From assembly GCF_003316875.1 (NCBI RefSeq), contig NZ_QMIL01000002.1:186001-250000 (forward strand): a stretch of 64,000 nucleotides of DNA, in the 5' to 3' direction. Source of the stretch: Aliidiomarina celeris (lineage in GTDB: Bacteria; Pseudomonadota; Gammaproteobacteria; Enterobacterales; Alteromonadaceae). This document shows, one piece after another, positions 1-8,529 of this stretch; the stretch's first letter is position 1; each line of letters starts with the position of its first letter. Below the pieces are notes generated by a model that was not told where the DNA came from, ran no database searches, and saw only the letters and a program-made list of their open reading frames with translations. The position numbers were made by a program, and so were the translations under genes.

Positions 1-629
1 ACATTTTGTTCCGGATAGGGCGGCACATGGCCGTCGGAGGCATAGCCGTTTTCCGTTGGTTTTAAGCCGAATAGGCCACAATAATGAGAGGGATTACGAA
101 TAGAGCCACCAATATCACTGCCGAGTTCTAGCGCCGACAAGCCCGCGGCAACAGCCGCCGCACCGCCGCCAGTACTGCCACCCGGGGTACGCGACAGGTC
201 AAAGGGGTTATTTGCCGTAGGGTAAAGCGGGCCAAAGGTTTGTGAGTCGGCGAGCAGCGTTGGCACATTGGTTTTGCCAAGAATAACCGCACCGGCATTG
301 AGCAGGCGATCCACCAAAACCGAGGTTTCTTTTGCCACATAGTTTTTATAAAGCGGAAAGTTCACTGTAGAAGGGGTGTCTTGCCACAAGAAGCATTCTT
401 TAATGGAAATAGGCACACCGTTCAGTGGTCGCGCCGCCTTTTCCTCCGCCGACGCCATGTCGGCACGCAGGGCTAATTTAAGCGTGCGTTCGCGGTCGTT
501 GTAAATAAAGGCATTAAGCTTCGCGTTAACGTTATAAATACGTGCCAATTGCGCATGAACTAACTCTTCGCTGGATATTGAGCCTGTTCTTATTGCTTCT
601 GCTTGAGCGGTTGCCGACAAATAGTGCAT
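1..629 (-). CDS. Amidase signature family enzyme (C-terminal part outside window)
   Basis: N-terminal ~209 residues of an amidase-signature hydrolase; the gene runs off the left edge. The minus-strand frame from the ATG at 629 shows an IKE segment (catalytic Lys region), the glycine/serine-rich GGSTGGGAAA block holding the cis-Ser, and SDIGGSIR with the nucleophilic Ser. This Ser-cisSer-Lys arrangement defines the family (GatA, fatty-acid amide hydrolase, bacterial amidases). I see no signal peptide, so it is probably cytoplasmic. Substrate cannot be read from this part. GatA is unlikely because no gatC or gatB is adjacent, though the other flank is not visible. It diverges from the lipocalin gene with about 80 bp between the two starts. 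Confidence 0.85.
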   Translation of the reverse strand, partial: MHYLSATAQAEAIRTGSISSEELVHAQLARIYNVNAKLNAFIYNDRERTLKLALRADMASAEEKAARPLNGVPISIKECFLWQDTPSTVNFPLYKNYVAKETSVLVDRLLNAGAVILGKTNVPTLLADSQTFGPLYPTANNPFDLSRTPGGSTGGGAAAVAAGLSALELGSDIGGSIRNPSHYCGLFGLKPTENGYASDGHVPPYPEQN

Positions 630-711
630 GCGGTGCCTCTTTGAACTGAAAACCCGTTTATTCGAGATTAACGTATACTGAGGCATAACGTGATAATTTC
701 TTGGGATTTCG

Positions 712-1275
712 ATGTTTAGCTATTCGTTTTTGAAGACTTTGTGGCGCAGTCGCTTGCCTGCACTGCCCTTTTTCATATTTGCTTCCTTTGCGTTGGCAGG
801 ATGCACCGGTGTTCCCGACTCGGTGGAGCCGGTTAGCCCTTTTACGTTGAAACGTTACCTCGGCGAATGGCATGAAGTAGCCCGCATGGATCATCGGTTT
901 GAAAGAGGGCTTACTCGGGTGACCGCAGAATACAGCATGCGCGACGACGGCGGGGTTCGGGTTATTAATCGCGGCTACAACGCAGAAAAAGGTGAGTGGA
1001 ACGAAGCAGAGGGCCGAGCCTATTTTGTCGGCGAGCCTAATATTGGCCGTTTAAAAGTGTCGTTCTTTGGGCCCTTTTACGGTGCGTATAACATTGCAAA
1101 ATTAGAGCCCGACTATTCTATGGCGCTTGTTATTGGGCCGAACTTTGATTATCTATGGATTTTGGCGCGAGAACCAAACCCGGCGCCGGAAAAATGCCAA
1201 ACTTATGCGGATTACGCAGCAAGTTTAGGTGCCGACGTGAGTGCGCTGATTTGGTTGTCGGATTGTTTACCGTAG
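712..1275 (+). CDS. blc: Outer-membrane lipocalin (Blc-like lipoprotein)
   Basis: 187-residue lipoprotein of the bacterial lipocalin (Blc) family, which binds lysophospholipids or fatty acids at the outer membrane. A hydrophobic signal ends in a lipobox FALAGC, so the mature protein would start at the lipidated Cys near residue 31. The lipocalin signature follows as YLGEWHEVARMDHRFERGL (G-x-W near the start of the barrel), then VINRGYN, GRLKVSFFGPFYGAYNI and YLWILAR, all in the order seen in Blc. Length matches E. coli Blc (177). An ATG at 712 heads the frame and the charged stretch before the hydrophobic core suits a signal peptide. It appears monocistronic. Confidence 0.9.
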   Translation: MFSYSFLKTLWRSRLPALPFFIFASFALAGCTGVPDSVEPVSPFTLKRYLGEWHEVARMDHRFERGLTRVTAEYSMRDDGGVRVINRGYNAEKGEWNEAEGRAYFVGEPNIGRLKVSFFGPFYGAYNIAKLEPDYSMALVIGPNFDYLWILAREPNPAPEKCQTYADYAASLGADVSALIWLSDCLP

Positions 1276-1429
1276 CGAGCGCATTTATGGGTGACCTTTC
1301 GCCCGAAATTTGATGTAGAACAAAGAACCTCGCTAACCGTGGCAAACCATTTCAAAACATTGACCTAGCGCAAGTTTTCCGCCTGCCAAAAGCGCAAAAT
1401 ACGCTCATCTTGAAATGAGGAGCGTGTTT

Positions 1430-2131
1430 ATGAAGAAACTATCTTTACCCTTAGCCGTATTCGCCGGTTTAGCCCTTTCAGCCGCCCCTGCATTTGCCGA
1501 ATTGTCGGTAAATGTGGGTGCCATTAGCGTAATGCCAAGCGACAGCAGTAGCTCACTCAACGTAGTGGAAACAGTGGCGGGTTTGCCAGCGAACTCAACG
1601 GGTGTAAGTGTGAATAACAACACACAACTGGGTTTAACCTTCGACTATAAACTCAACTCGAATTGGGCTGTGCAGGTTATTGCAGCAACGCCTTTTAGCC
1701 ACGACATTAGCGGTACGGGAACACTTGACGGTTTGCGCATTGGCGAAACCAAGCACCTGCCGCCCACTCTAATGGGCCAATACTACTTTAATGTAAGCAA
1801 TAGTAAGTTTGAGCCGTTTGTGGGTGTGGGCATTAATTACACTACGTTCTTTAATACTAAGGCTAATGCTGAATTGGTCACTACGCTTGAAGCAATTGGC
1901 GCGACCACAGCCACGGATCGGGTATCGATTAAACTCGATGATTCTTGGGGTTTAGCACTGCAAGCGGGCTTTAACTACGCCGTTTCGGAAACCGTAGGGG
2001 TTCACTTTATGGTGAGTAAAATTCAACTCGACACCGACGCCGCTGTGCGCGTAAATGGCACGACGATTGAGCAAGTGAATGTAACCATTGACCCGCTCGT
2101 GGCAATGCTCGGGGTACGTTGGTCGTTCTAA
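1430..2131 (+). CDS. ompW: OmpW family outer membrane protein
   Basis: Eight-stranded outer-membrane beta-barrel of the OmpW family, thought to pass small hydrophobic compounds. The start at 1430 is preferred over the in-frame ATG at 1415 because TGAGGAG lies about 7 bases before it and a clean signal peptide follows (MKKLSLPLAV.. ending AFA). The mature protein opens with ELSVNVGAISVMPSD and contains LGLTFDYKLNSNWAVQV, HLPPTLMGQYYF and PFVGVGINYTTFF, all typical of OmpW, and ends in a C-terminal aromatic (RWSF) for BAM recognition. Total about 233 residues, near the family norm. A rho-independent terminator follows. Confidence 0.9.
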   Translation: MKKLSLPLAVFAGLALSAAPAFAELSVNVGAISVMPSDSSSSLNVVETVAGLPANSTGVSVNNNTQLGLTFDYKLNSNWAVQVIAATPFSHDISGTGTLDGLRIGETKHLPPTLMGQYYFNVSNSKFEPFVGVGINYTTFFNTKANAELVTTLEAIGATTATDRVSIKLDDSWGLALQAGFNYAVSETVGVHFMVSKIQLDTDAAVRVNGTTIEQVNVTIDPLVAMLGVRWSF

Positions 2132-2148
2132 TTAAACTGTTAAATTTT

Positions 2149-2182
2149 TAAGCGCCAAGGGGAAACCTACGGCGCTTTTTTG
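2149..2182 (+). terminator. Rho-independent terminator after ompW
   Basis: Stem AGCGCC (2151-2156) pairs with GGCGCT (2171-2176), followed by a run of T (2174-2181). It lies 20 bp after the ompW stop and should end that transcript. Confidence 0.8.
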
Positions 2183-2255
2183 TTCTTTCTTTCTCTCATA
2201 CACCGCTCTACAATTCCTCCCTTCGTAACGAAGCCGAGTTCGAGGACAAAAACGT

Positions 2256-2630
2256 ATGGCGGACACAGAAAAGGCCTGCCCTTGTGGTTCAGGGCAAGCT
2301 TATGCAAGCTGCTGCGAACCTTTGCATTTACAGCAACAGGTTGCACAAACACCAGAACAGCTGATGCGCTCGCGATATAGTGCTTTTGCGCTCGCAAATG
2401 CAGCGTATTTAATGCAAACGTGGCACAAAAGTACACGACCCGTTTTAAAGTTAGAGAACAATCCCGAATGGGTAAAATTGCAAGTTTTAAGCAGCAGCGC
2501 AAAGGGAAATCAAGGTTTTGTGCATTTTCGTGCGTTTTATCACGACGGAGAAAACTTACAAATGCTCGACGAAAAGTCGCGTTTTGTGTGCGAGCAAGGC
2601 CAGTGGTTTTATCTCGACGGCGACTACTAG
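2256..2630 (+). CDS. ychJ: YchJ family protein with SEC-C motif
   Basis: 124-residue cytoplasmic protein of the YchJ/UPF0225 family. It starts with a SEC-C type zinc-binding motif (CPCGSGQAYASCC, residues 8-20), followed by the family core TPEQLMRSRYSAFALANAAYLMQTWH and a NTF2-like C-terminal half rich in aromatic residues ending GQWFYLDGDY. The molecular role of the family is not established; SEC-C motifs also occur in SecA, where they bind zinc. It stands alone between ompW and a convergent small gene. An in-frame ATG at 2256 directly before the SEC-C motif fixes the start. Confidence 0.85.
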   Translation: MADTEKACPCGSGQAYASCCEPLHLQQQVAQTPEQLMRSRYSAFALANAAYLMQTWHKSTRPVLKLENNPEWVKLQVLSSSAKGNQGFVHFRAFYHDGENLQMLDEKSRFVCEQGQWFYLDGDY

Positions 2631-2659
2631 CGGCTTCACGCTGACATTCCAAGCGTTGC

Positions 2660-2833
2660 TTACTGAGCCGCTTCTACGCGTTCAATTTCAGCCCAAATTT
2701 TTTCACTTTCGTCGGTCAGTTCAGCATACAAACGCATGTCGCCTTTTCTTTGGGCATTCATGGCTTGCTCTAATTTTTGCGCATATTGCTTACGCAGGGC
2801 CTTAGTCGGGTTACGCTTTAGAAAGTTAAACAT
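2660..2833 (-). CDS. Small Lacal_2735 / DUF6435-type protein
   Basis: 57-residue highly charged protein on the minus strand. It begins MFNFLKRNPTKALRKQYAQ and continues with a helical, Glu/Lys-rich stretch including AMNAQRKGDMRLYAEL and EKIWAEIERVEAAQ. This matches the small conserved family annotated Lacal_2735/DUF6435 in marine bacteria, recalled from memory. Function is unknown. Most of it should form amphipathic helices, and no membrane segment or signal is visible. It lies convergent to ychJ with about 30 bp between stops, and a further 168 bp separate it from yaeQ. Confidence 0.75.
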   Translation of the reverse strand: MFNFLKRNPTKALRKQYAQKLEQAMNAQRKGDMRLYAELTDESEKIWAEIERVEAAQ

Positions 2834-3001
2834 GATTGCACCTCAACAGAACTTCAAACACCTGTTACGGGTAAAGCGGGTACTTTGTTCATACCAAGCG
2901 ATAAATAGGCCACAAATAAATGCTTTCGCGTTACTATAGCGCCTCGTTCTCACTCTTTCGCTGCTTTTATAAGCGGCGAATTTAACCAACATTGGACACC
3001 C

Positions 3002-3541
3002 ATGGCGCTACAAGCAACTCCGTATAAAGTTGAGCTCGACATTTCAAATGTAGACCAAGGTATTTACGACAGCGTAAAAATTGTGGTGGCGCGCCATCCC
3101 TCCGAAACTGAACTTCGTTTAACGGCCCGAATACTGGCTTACGCGCTTTATTATCATGAACACTTAAAGTTTGGTCGGGGCCTTTCCGACGCCGACGAAC
3201 CCGCGTTATGGCAAGTTAACTTAGCAGGAGTGATCGAGCATTGGATTGACGTAGGCCAACCTGACCCTGAACGCATGCTGAAAAGCAGTCGAAAGGCGCC
3301 ATTATGTTCCGTTGTGGCGTATGGCAACATTCGTGTGTGGGCCGATAAAACGCTCCCTAAAATTGCAGACATAAACAATTTGTCGATTGTTGCCTTGCCA
3401 GAAAACGAACACCAAGCGCTGAGTGCTATGGTGCAACGTAACATGCACTGGGGCGTAATGATTACCGACAACGTAGTGTATGTAAGCGATGAAAATGGCC
3501 AAGTGGCGATGCCTTTGGCCATTTTAAAAGAGCCCAATTAA
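3002..3541 (+). CDS. yaeQ: YaeQ family protein
   Basis: 179-residue cytoplasmic protein of the YaeQ family, which has a PD-(D/E)XK nuclease-like fold; its natural substrate is not known. Family landmarks are the start ALQATPYKVELDISNVDQG, HPSETELRLTARILAYALYY, LSDADEPALW (acidic D-E pair) and HWIDVGQPDPERMLKSSRKA, in which the Glu and Lys match the putative nuclease core. Length matches E. coli YaeQ (181). The ATG at 3002 opens the conserved N-terminus. The gene converges on the beta-barrel gene at 3559 with 17 bp between stops. Confidence 0.9.
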   Translation: MALQATPYKVELDISNVDQGIYDSVKIVVARHPSETELRLTARILAYALYYHEHLKFGRGLSDADEPALWQVNLAGVIEHWIDVGQPDPERMLKSSRKAPLCSVVAYGNIRVWADKTLPKIADINNLSIVALPENEHQALSAMVQRNMHWGVMITDNVVYVSDENGQVAMPLAILKEPN

Positions 3542-3558
3542 CGGTAAGTTACTATCGG

Positions 3559-4164
3559 CTAGAAATGATAGCCAACGCCGAACTGCATAGATGAGCCTTC
3601 GTTAAAATAAATTTTAGCGCTGGCGGATAACCGTTCCGAAAAATAGTACCGAGCACCGGCTGAGAAGTCTGTATCGGTGCTACCCCCAAAACTATACAGA
3701 GAAGCGCCTGCGCTTATTTCCAGTGGCTCAGAGAGCATGTGGCGAAAAACGGCACGGGCGCCAAAACCGGTTTCGGAGTCTGACACGCTCCAACTTTGGC
3801 CGCCAAAACTGTCGGAATAGTCTATTTTGGCATAAAGAATTAATGGCCCAGTTTGCAAAAAGGTGCGGCTATTAAGCGGCATAAGATAGTCGATCCCTAA
3901 TGCCAGTGTGGCGGTGTCTAGGCTAGCGCCCATTGCAGAATCGGAGCTGTAGAACACTTCACCGTTCACAATCCAACGGTCCGACATGGCTGTGTTAAAT
4001 ACAATGCCAGCGCCATTGCTACCGCCGTCCATAGTGGCGTAACTGGCGTCGATAAACTGCGTAGACGGTTGGCTCGCATAAACGCTGGCTGAACTTAACG
4101 CCAAGAGCAGCGAACTCAGAATTAATTTTTGCACGCGTGATTTTTTAATTAGGAATGTTTGCAT
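3559..4164 (-). CDS. Outer-membrane beta-barrel protein (uncharacterised)
   Basis: 201-residue exported protein. A signal peptide (residues ~1-30, ending SVYA-SQ) precedes a sequence of alternating polar and aromatic beta strands such as RWIVNGEVFYSSD, ALGIDYLMPLNSRTFLQTGP, YSFGGSTDTDFSAGARYYF and a terminal strand MQFGVGYHF ending in Phe, typical of 8-10 strand outer-membrane barrels. I do not recognise a named family beyond a general Opa/YfaZ resemblance. A strong Shine-Dalgarno (GGAGGAAA) lies about 10 bases before the ATG at 4164. Confidence 0.7.
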   Translation of the reverse strand: MQTFLIKKSRVQKLILSSLLLALSSASVYASQPSTQFIDASYATMDGGSNGAGIVFNTAMSDRWIVNGEVFYSSDSAMGASLDTATLALGIDYLMPLNSRTFLQTGPLILYAKIDYSDSFGGQSWSVSDSETGFGARAVFRHMLSEPLEISAGASLYSFGGSTDTDFSAGARYYFSERLSASAKIYFNEGSSMQFGVGYHF

Positions 4165-4680
4165 ATTTAAAGTTTCCTCCGTGAATAAAGCAGTATTCTG
4201 AACTGCACGATTTAGAGTAGAGCCTCAAACGCTCCTTGTCGCGGCCTAAGTAACTGGGCAATCGCTGAAAAATATGAGCTTTCGACAGGCTACACCTCGC
4301 TGTAAATCTGGTATAAAAGTAGCGCGTGCCATTTAATGAGGTGAAGTGAGCAAACACGCAGCAAACCCTCGCCCAATCGGGCGGGAATATAAGCCGTTGT
4401 TGACAGTGGCGGAAAAATAAAGCAAATACCACTGGTTCAAAGACTTTGATGCGATTGCATTGCAGCAAAGCTGTATCAATCTTGATAAATTGTTTAACAG
4501 TTTCTTTAACCCACACTCCCGGCGCGCTATCTCACGTTCGAGCGCAAGCACGGCAAGCAATCCAGCTATCACTGCATGAGCGTTGATTGTGGTAATAACT
4601 GGATTAAAGTGCCGAATCCACGCTTTTTGAAGAAAGCCAGTGCCAATCTGCGCCGTACCGCGTTGCCGATGGCGAATAAC
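4165..4680. other. Long intergenic stretch, no gene recognised
   Basis: About 500 bp between the divergent beta-barrel gene and the membrane protein/XRE operon. The open frames here give compositionally odd translations (Cys-rich, no recognisable start or family) and I regard them as chance. The first bases hold the ribosome binding site and promoter of the minus-strand barrel gene; the right end leads into the operator array at 4685. I see no RNA gene or repeat in the middle. Confidence 0.6.
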
Positions 4681-4684
4681 TTTT

Positions 4685-4740
4685 TGATACCCTAGGGTTG
4701 CAATCTGATACCCTAAGGTTATATATTGATACCTAAGGGT
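4685..4740 (+). promoter_or_regulatory. Three 21-bp-phased operators upstream of the XRE operon
   Basis: Three copies of a near-palindromic ten-mer start at 4689 (ACCCTAGGGT, perfect palindrome), 4710 (ACCCTAAGGT) and 4731 (ACCTAAGGGT), each preceded by TGAT or a close variant. The spacing is exactly 21 bp twice, two helical turns, so a regulator would sit on one DNA face. TTGCAA at 4698 and TATATT at 4722 could serve as -35/-10 with an 18 bp spacer, which would place the middle operator inside the promoter. The small XRE protein encoded two genes on (5248) is the obvious candidate to bind here, giving autoregulation. This last step is inference. Confidence 0.65.
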
Positions 4741-4772
4741 GTCAATGTGGTGCCCATAATGAGGATAAAGTT

Positions 4773-5255
4773 ATGTCAGATTGGTCACCAGAAGCGCAAG
4801 CGCAGTCTCTTAAGTACGCGGCATGGGTGTCGTTAATTACAGGTGTGTACTTTTCAATTCTATTGGTCGACAAATGGCTCGGTTATGCGGGCGTCAATAC
4901 GGGGTTCTTTCCACAAGCCTTAATGGTGTTAGTGGCTATGCTGTTCATTGGCGTGGTGAGCCGCTTAAGCGTGAATAACTACAAACTTTGTGGTGGCTGG
5001 CGCGAAATTTTTGGTGTTTACAGCGACGAATTTACCCGTGAAACCAGCCGCAAGGCTAACTCCCGAGCCTTCGTGGGCTTGTTGTTAGTGCTAATTCCCG
5101 GTTTTCTGATTGGCGAGAAGTGGTCGGAAACCACATTGGGTAGCTATGTAACCGTGAGTAGTTTTAGCTTAATGCTGATTGTGGTAGGCACCAGCGTATG
5201 GGCCGCTTCCGTATTATGGGAAATGCGTGAGCAAGGAGACGCTGAACATGGATGA
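4773..5255 (+). CDS. Four-helix inner-membrane protein paired with XRE regulator
   Basis: 160-residue integral membrane protein. Four hydrophobic segments are visible near residues 14-32, 44-62, 98-116 and 127-145, separated by a charged loop with YSDEFTRETSRKAN. It resembles the small DUF2178-like membrane proteins commonly found next to a short XRE regulator, but I assign no function. Translation starts at ATG 4773 after AGGATAAAG. The gene overlaps the regulator gene by 8 bp, so the two are co-transcribed and probably translationally coupled. Confidence 0.7.
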   Translation: MSDWSPEAQAQSLKYAAWVSLITGVYFSILLVDKWLGYAGVNTGFFPQALMVLVAMLFIGVVSRLSVNNYKLCGGWREIFGVYSDEFTRETSRKANSRAFVGLLLVLIPGFLIGEKWSETTLGSYVTVSSFSLMLIVVGTSVWAASVLWEMREQGDAEHG

Positions 5256-5457
5256 GCGGCTGTTGAACCAGCTACCTGCCTTGCGCGCACAAAAAGGTGT
5301 GTCGCAGCAGGAGCTCGCTGACGCTATTGGGGTGTCTCGTAAAACGATTAGTACTATAGAAACCAAGCGCTTTACCCCTTCTGTAGTTATTGCACTGAAG
5401 CTTGCGGCTTACTTCAATAGGCCAGTAGAGCAGGTGTTTTATTTTGAACAGACCTAA
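5248..5457 (+). CDS. Short XRE-family HTH transcriptional regulator
   Basis: 69-residue DNA-binding protein that is almost entirely a Cro/CI-type helix-turn-helix: LPALRAQKGVSQQELADAIG then VSRKTISTIETKRFTPSV and the closing helix ALKLAAYFNRPVEQVFYF. Such stand-alone XRE proteins with the ending VEQVFxxE are usually encoded with a small membrane protein and repress their own operon. Start chosen at 5248, where AAGGAG lies about 9 bases upstream; an earlier in-frame ATG (5227) lacks a site. It overlaps the upstream gene, and the phased palindromes at 4685-4740 are its likely targets. Confidence 0.85.
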   Translation: MDERLLNQLPALRAQKGVSQQELADAIGVSRKTISTIETKRFTPSVVIALKLAAYFNRPVEQVFYFEQT

Positions 5458-5535
5458 CCAGTCGTGGTTTGCTGCCATCGTTGCTATACTTAGCCTTTAA
5501 TTTTCAGGCGCAATGCCTGTATAGGCAGGCAGCAA

Positions 5536-6933
5536 ATGGCAACTACTGATTTCTCTAACCTAGACTTCTCCACTTTGGGTCTTTCGAGCGAACAACTCAC
5601 AACCTTGCAGGGCCTTGGATACTCCCAAATGACCGCTGTTCAGGCAGAGAGTTTGCCGGCAATTTTAGCGGGGCAAGATGTAATAGCTCAGGCCAAAACG
5701 GGTTCAGGGAAAACCGCTGCGTTTGGCTTAGGGCTTATTGCCAAGCTTGAACCGAGTGATTTTTCAGTGCAAGCCTTAGTGTTGTGCCCTACCCGTGAGC
5801 TCGCCGAGCAAGTGGCCGAAGAAATCCGTAGGCTCGCGAGAAACCTTCCGAATATTAAGGTATTGACGCTCTGCGGTGGGGTACCGGCGCGCGCGCAAAT
5901 ACAGTCGCTCGAACATGGGGCTCACGTTATTGTGGGTACCCCGGGTCGGGTGTTGGATCACTTAGGCCAGAATAGAATTGACCTTTCGTCATTAAAGTTT
6001 TTGGTGCTCGACGAAGCGGATCGTATGCTCGACATGGGCTTTGCCGACGATATGAAGCGGATTATTCAGGCTACACCAGCTGAGCGCCAAACCTTACTTT
6101 TTAGCGCCACATTTCCTGCCGAAATTTCTGCAATTGCCAAGGCTTTTATGCAGTCCCCCAAGCATGTGGAGATAGAGCAAGCAACGGATGCAAGCCTTAT
6201 TGAACAGTTCTTCTATCAGGTAAGTAACCAAAACCGTGAAGACGCAGTCATTCAGTTGTTGCTGGATCGTAACCCGAGCAATGCAATTTTGTTCTGCAAT
6301 ACCAAGCGCAGTGCGAATGCGTTGTACACCTTGTTGCGTAATTATGGCTTTAGTGTGCGGCCCCTGCATGGCGACTTAGAGCAAAGAGAACGTGAGCAAA
6401 ACCTAATGCTCCTGAACAACGGCAGTGTGCGTATTGTGGTCGCAACAGATGTAGCGGCTCGAGGGCTAGACATTAAAGCACTGGATTTAGTGCTCAATGT
6501 TGAAATGGCGCACGACACGGAAACTCATATTCACCGCGTTGGCCGTACCGGCCGAGCAGGAGAAAAAGGCTTGGCGTTAACGCTGCTTACCTCTGCAGAC
6601 GACTATAAATTCAGCCTATTGCAAGAAGCCATGCCAGCGCTAGGAGATTCCCGACCGCTGCCTAAAGCCAATGCGTCAAGCTCAAAAACACCAGAACCTG
6701 CGGCCATGGCCACCATTCAAATTATGGCGGGCAAGAAAGATAAAATTCGACCTGGTGATATTGTGGGGGCTTTAACCAGCACTCAGCAGATAAGCGCGGA
6801 GCAGGTTGGAAAAATTGCCGTACAAGCGCAAGTAAGCTATGTGGCGGTAGAAAAAAACAAAGCCAAACAGGCTCTGAATGTACTCACGCAAAATAAGCTG
6901 AAAGGGCGCCGCTGCAGGGCGCACCTTATATAG
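5536..6933 (+). CDS. dbpA: ATP-dependent RNA helicase DbpA, copy 1
   Basis: 465-residue DEAD-box helicase with all motifs: AKTGSGKT (I), PTRELAEQV (Ia), TPGRVLDHL (Ib), [11 protein letters not shown] (II), SAT (III), LFCNTKRS (IV), ATDVAARGLDI (V), HRVGRTGRAG (VI). The C-terminal ~75 residues (RPGDIVGAL.. VSYVAVEKNKAKQAL.. LKGRRCRAHL) form the DbpA RRM-like domain that targets hairpin 92 of 23S rRNA during 50S assembly. Length fits E. coli DbpA (457). It converges on the ABC-F gene with 9 bp between stops, and both genes recur as a diverged pair at 32745-35734. This copy departs more from copy 2 in the N-terminal half than in the motifs. Confidence 0.95.
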   Translation: MATTDFSNLDFSTLGLSSEQLTTLQGLGYSQMTAVQAESLPAILAGQDVIAQAKTGSGKTAAFGLGLIAKLEPSDFSVQALVLCPTRELAEQVAEEIRRLARNLPNIKVLTLCGGVPARAQIQSLEHGAHVIVGTPGRVLDHLGQNRIDLSSLKFLVLDEADRMLDMGFADDMKRIIQATPAERQTLLFSATFPAEISAIAKAFMQSPKHVEIEQATDASLIEQFFYQVSNQNREDAVIQLLLDRNPSNAILFCNTKRSANALYTLLRNYGFSVRPLHGDLEQREREQNLMLLNNGSVRIVVATDVAARGLDIKALDLVLNVEMAHDTETHIHRVGRTGRAGEKGLALTLLTSADDYKFSLLQEAMPALGDSRPLPKANASSSKTPEPAAMATIQIMAGKKDKIRPGDIVGALTSTQQISAEQVGKIAVQAQVSYVAVEKNKAKQALNVLTQNKLKGRRCRAHLI

Positions 6934-6942
6934 CAACTAGCT

Positions 6943-8529
6943 TCAGGAGCCGAGTTGGCGTAAATAGTCGTCGTAGCTGCCGCTGAAGTCGCGAACGCCG
7001 GTGTCGGTAATTTCAATAATACGGTTGGCTAACGACGACACAAATTCGCGGTCATGGCTGACGAAAATAAGCGTGCCTTTGTAATCCTCCAAGGCCATGT
7101 TCAGCGCCTCGATAGACTCCATATCGAGGTGGTTAGTGGGTTCGTCCATTACCAAAATGTTAGGGCTTTGCAGCATCAGCTTGCCGAAGATCATCCGGCC
7201 TTTTTCTCCCCCCGATAATATTTTCACTGGCTTTTTTATGTCGTCTTGTGAGAACAGCATTCGGCCGAGTACACCGCGCACGTTCTGTTCGTCGTGCTCG
7301 GGCTTCATCCACTGGCTCATCCATTCAAACACGTTCATGTTCGGTGGGAACATGTCACCGTGATCTTGCGGGCAGTAGCCAATATTGGCGTTTTCAGACC
7401 ATTTATAGCTACCGCTCGTTGGCGCGTAATCGCCCATCAAGCATTTCAGTAAGGTGGTTTTACCAATACCATTGGCGCCTAAAATCGCTACCTTTTCTTC
7501 AACTTCAATATGAGTGGATAGTTGATTCAACACCTGGTGGTCGTCGAAAGACTTGCTCAGCTTTTCAATTTCTAACGCCAAGCGGTAGAGCTTTTTGTCT
7601 TGCTCAAATCGAATATAGGGGCTAATGCGGCTCGACGCCTTTACTTCAGTAAGCTGAATTTTCTCGATTTGTCGCGCCCGCGAGGTGGCTTGTTTCGCCT
7701 TTGAAGCATTGGCAGAAAAGCGGCTGACAAAACTTTGCAACTCGGCAATTTTGTCTTTCTTTTTAGCGTTATCGGAAAGTAATTGTTCGCGCGCTTGTGT
7801 GGCGGCGAACATGTAGTCGTCGTAATTGCCGGGGTATAAACGCAATTCACCGTAGTCGATATCCGCCATATGGGTGCACACACTATTCAAGAAGTGACGA
7901 TCGTGCGAAATAATTATCATGGTGCTGTTACGTTCGGCCAGTACGTTTTCCAACCAGCGAATGGTATTAATGTCGAGGTTGTTGGTGGGTTCGTCGAGCA
8001 ACATAATGTCGGGGTCGGAAAACAAAACTTGGGCCAGCAGTACGCGAATTTTAAGGCCAGGCGCTAATGCCGCCATAAGCTCGAAATGTTGCTCGTTCGG
8101 AATACCGAGTGCGGCGAGCAGTTCTTGCGCGCGGGGCTCTGCGGTGTAGCCGTCCATTTCGCCAAATTCAACTTCAAGATCACCCACGCGCATGCCGTCT
8201 TCTTCGGTCATATCGCTGGCATAAATACGATCGCGCTCTTCTTTCACTGCCCATAACGCTTCGTGCCCCATAATTACGGTGTCGACCACGGAATATTGTT
8301 CGTAAGCGAACTGGTCTTGGCGCAGTTTACCAACCCGCAAGCCGGGCTCTACCGACACGTTCCCAGCAGATGGCTCCAGATCGCCGCTCAATATGCGCAT
8401 AAAAGTGGACTTTCCACAGCCGTTGGCGCCAATTAAACCGTAGCGATTGCCATTACCGAACTTTACGGAAATGTTTTCAAAAAGGGGTTTTGCACCAAAT
8501 TGCATGGTGATATTTGCAGCTGAAATCAC
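6943..8529 (-). CDS. ybiT: ABC-F family ATPase YbiT-like, copy 1
   Basis: 528-residue soluble protein with two ABC ATPase domains and no membrane segments, which places it in ABC-F, ribosome-binding factors that act on stalled or antibiotic-bound ribosomes. Walker A motifs GANGCGKST and GANGIGKTT, two DEPTN Walker B regions ([20 protein letters not shown]) and signature LSGGEKGRM are visible, joined by a charged linker ([23 protein letters not shown]). The start [25 protein letters not shown] closely follows E. coli YbiT. It is about 90% identical by eye (about 57 mismatches) to the copy at 34145-35734. The first ~20 bp upstream of the start codon are also shared between the two copies. Confidence 0.93.
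   Translation of the reverse strand: MISAANITMQFGAKPLFENISVKFGNGNRYGLIGANGCGKSTFMRILSGDLEPSAGNVSVEPGLRVGKLRQDQFAYEQYSVVDTVIMGHEALWAVKEERDRIYASDMTEEDGMRVGDLEVEFGEMDGYTAEPRAQELLAALGIPNEQHFELMAALAPGLKIRVLLAQVLFSDPDIMLLDEPTNNLDINTIRWLENVLAERNSTMIIISHDRHFLNSVCTHMADIDYGELRLYPGNYDDYMFAATQAREQLLSDNAKKKDKIAELQSFVSRFSANASKAKQATSRARQIEKIQLTEVKASSRISPYIRFEQDKKLYRLALEIEKLSKSFDDHQVLNQLSTHIEVEEKVAILGANGIGKTTLLKCLMGDYAPTSGSYKWSENANIGYCPQDHGDMFPPNMNVFEWMSQWMKPEHDEQNVRGVLGRMLFSQDDIKKPVKILSGGEKGRMIFGKLMLQSPNILVMDEPTNHLDMESIEALNMALEDYKGTLIFVSHDREFVSSLANRIIEITDTGVRDFSGSYDDYLRQLGS

Noticed and set aside
2167-2652. 161-codon minus-strand open frame over ychJ
   Set aside because: It is antisense to a clear YchJ gene with conserved SEC-C motif. 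Its translation has no recognisable family.
4145-4572. Overlapping minus-strand open frames in the gap before the membrane/XRE operon
   Set aside because: Composition unlike real proteins here, no ribosome sites, and one overlaps the barrel gene start.
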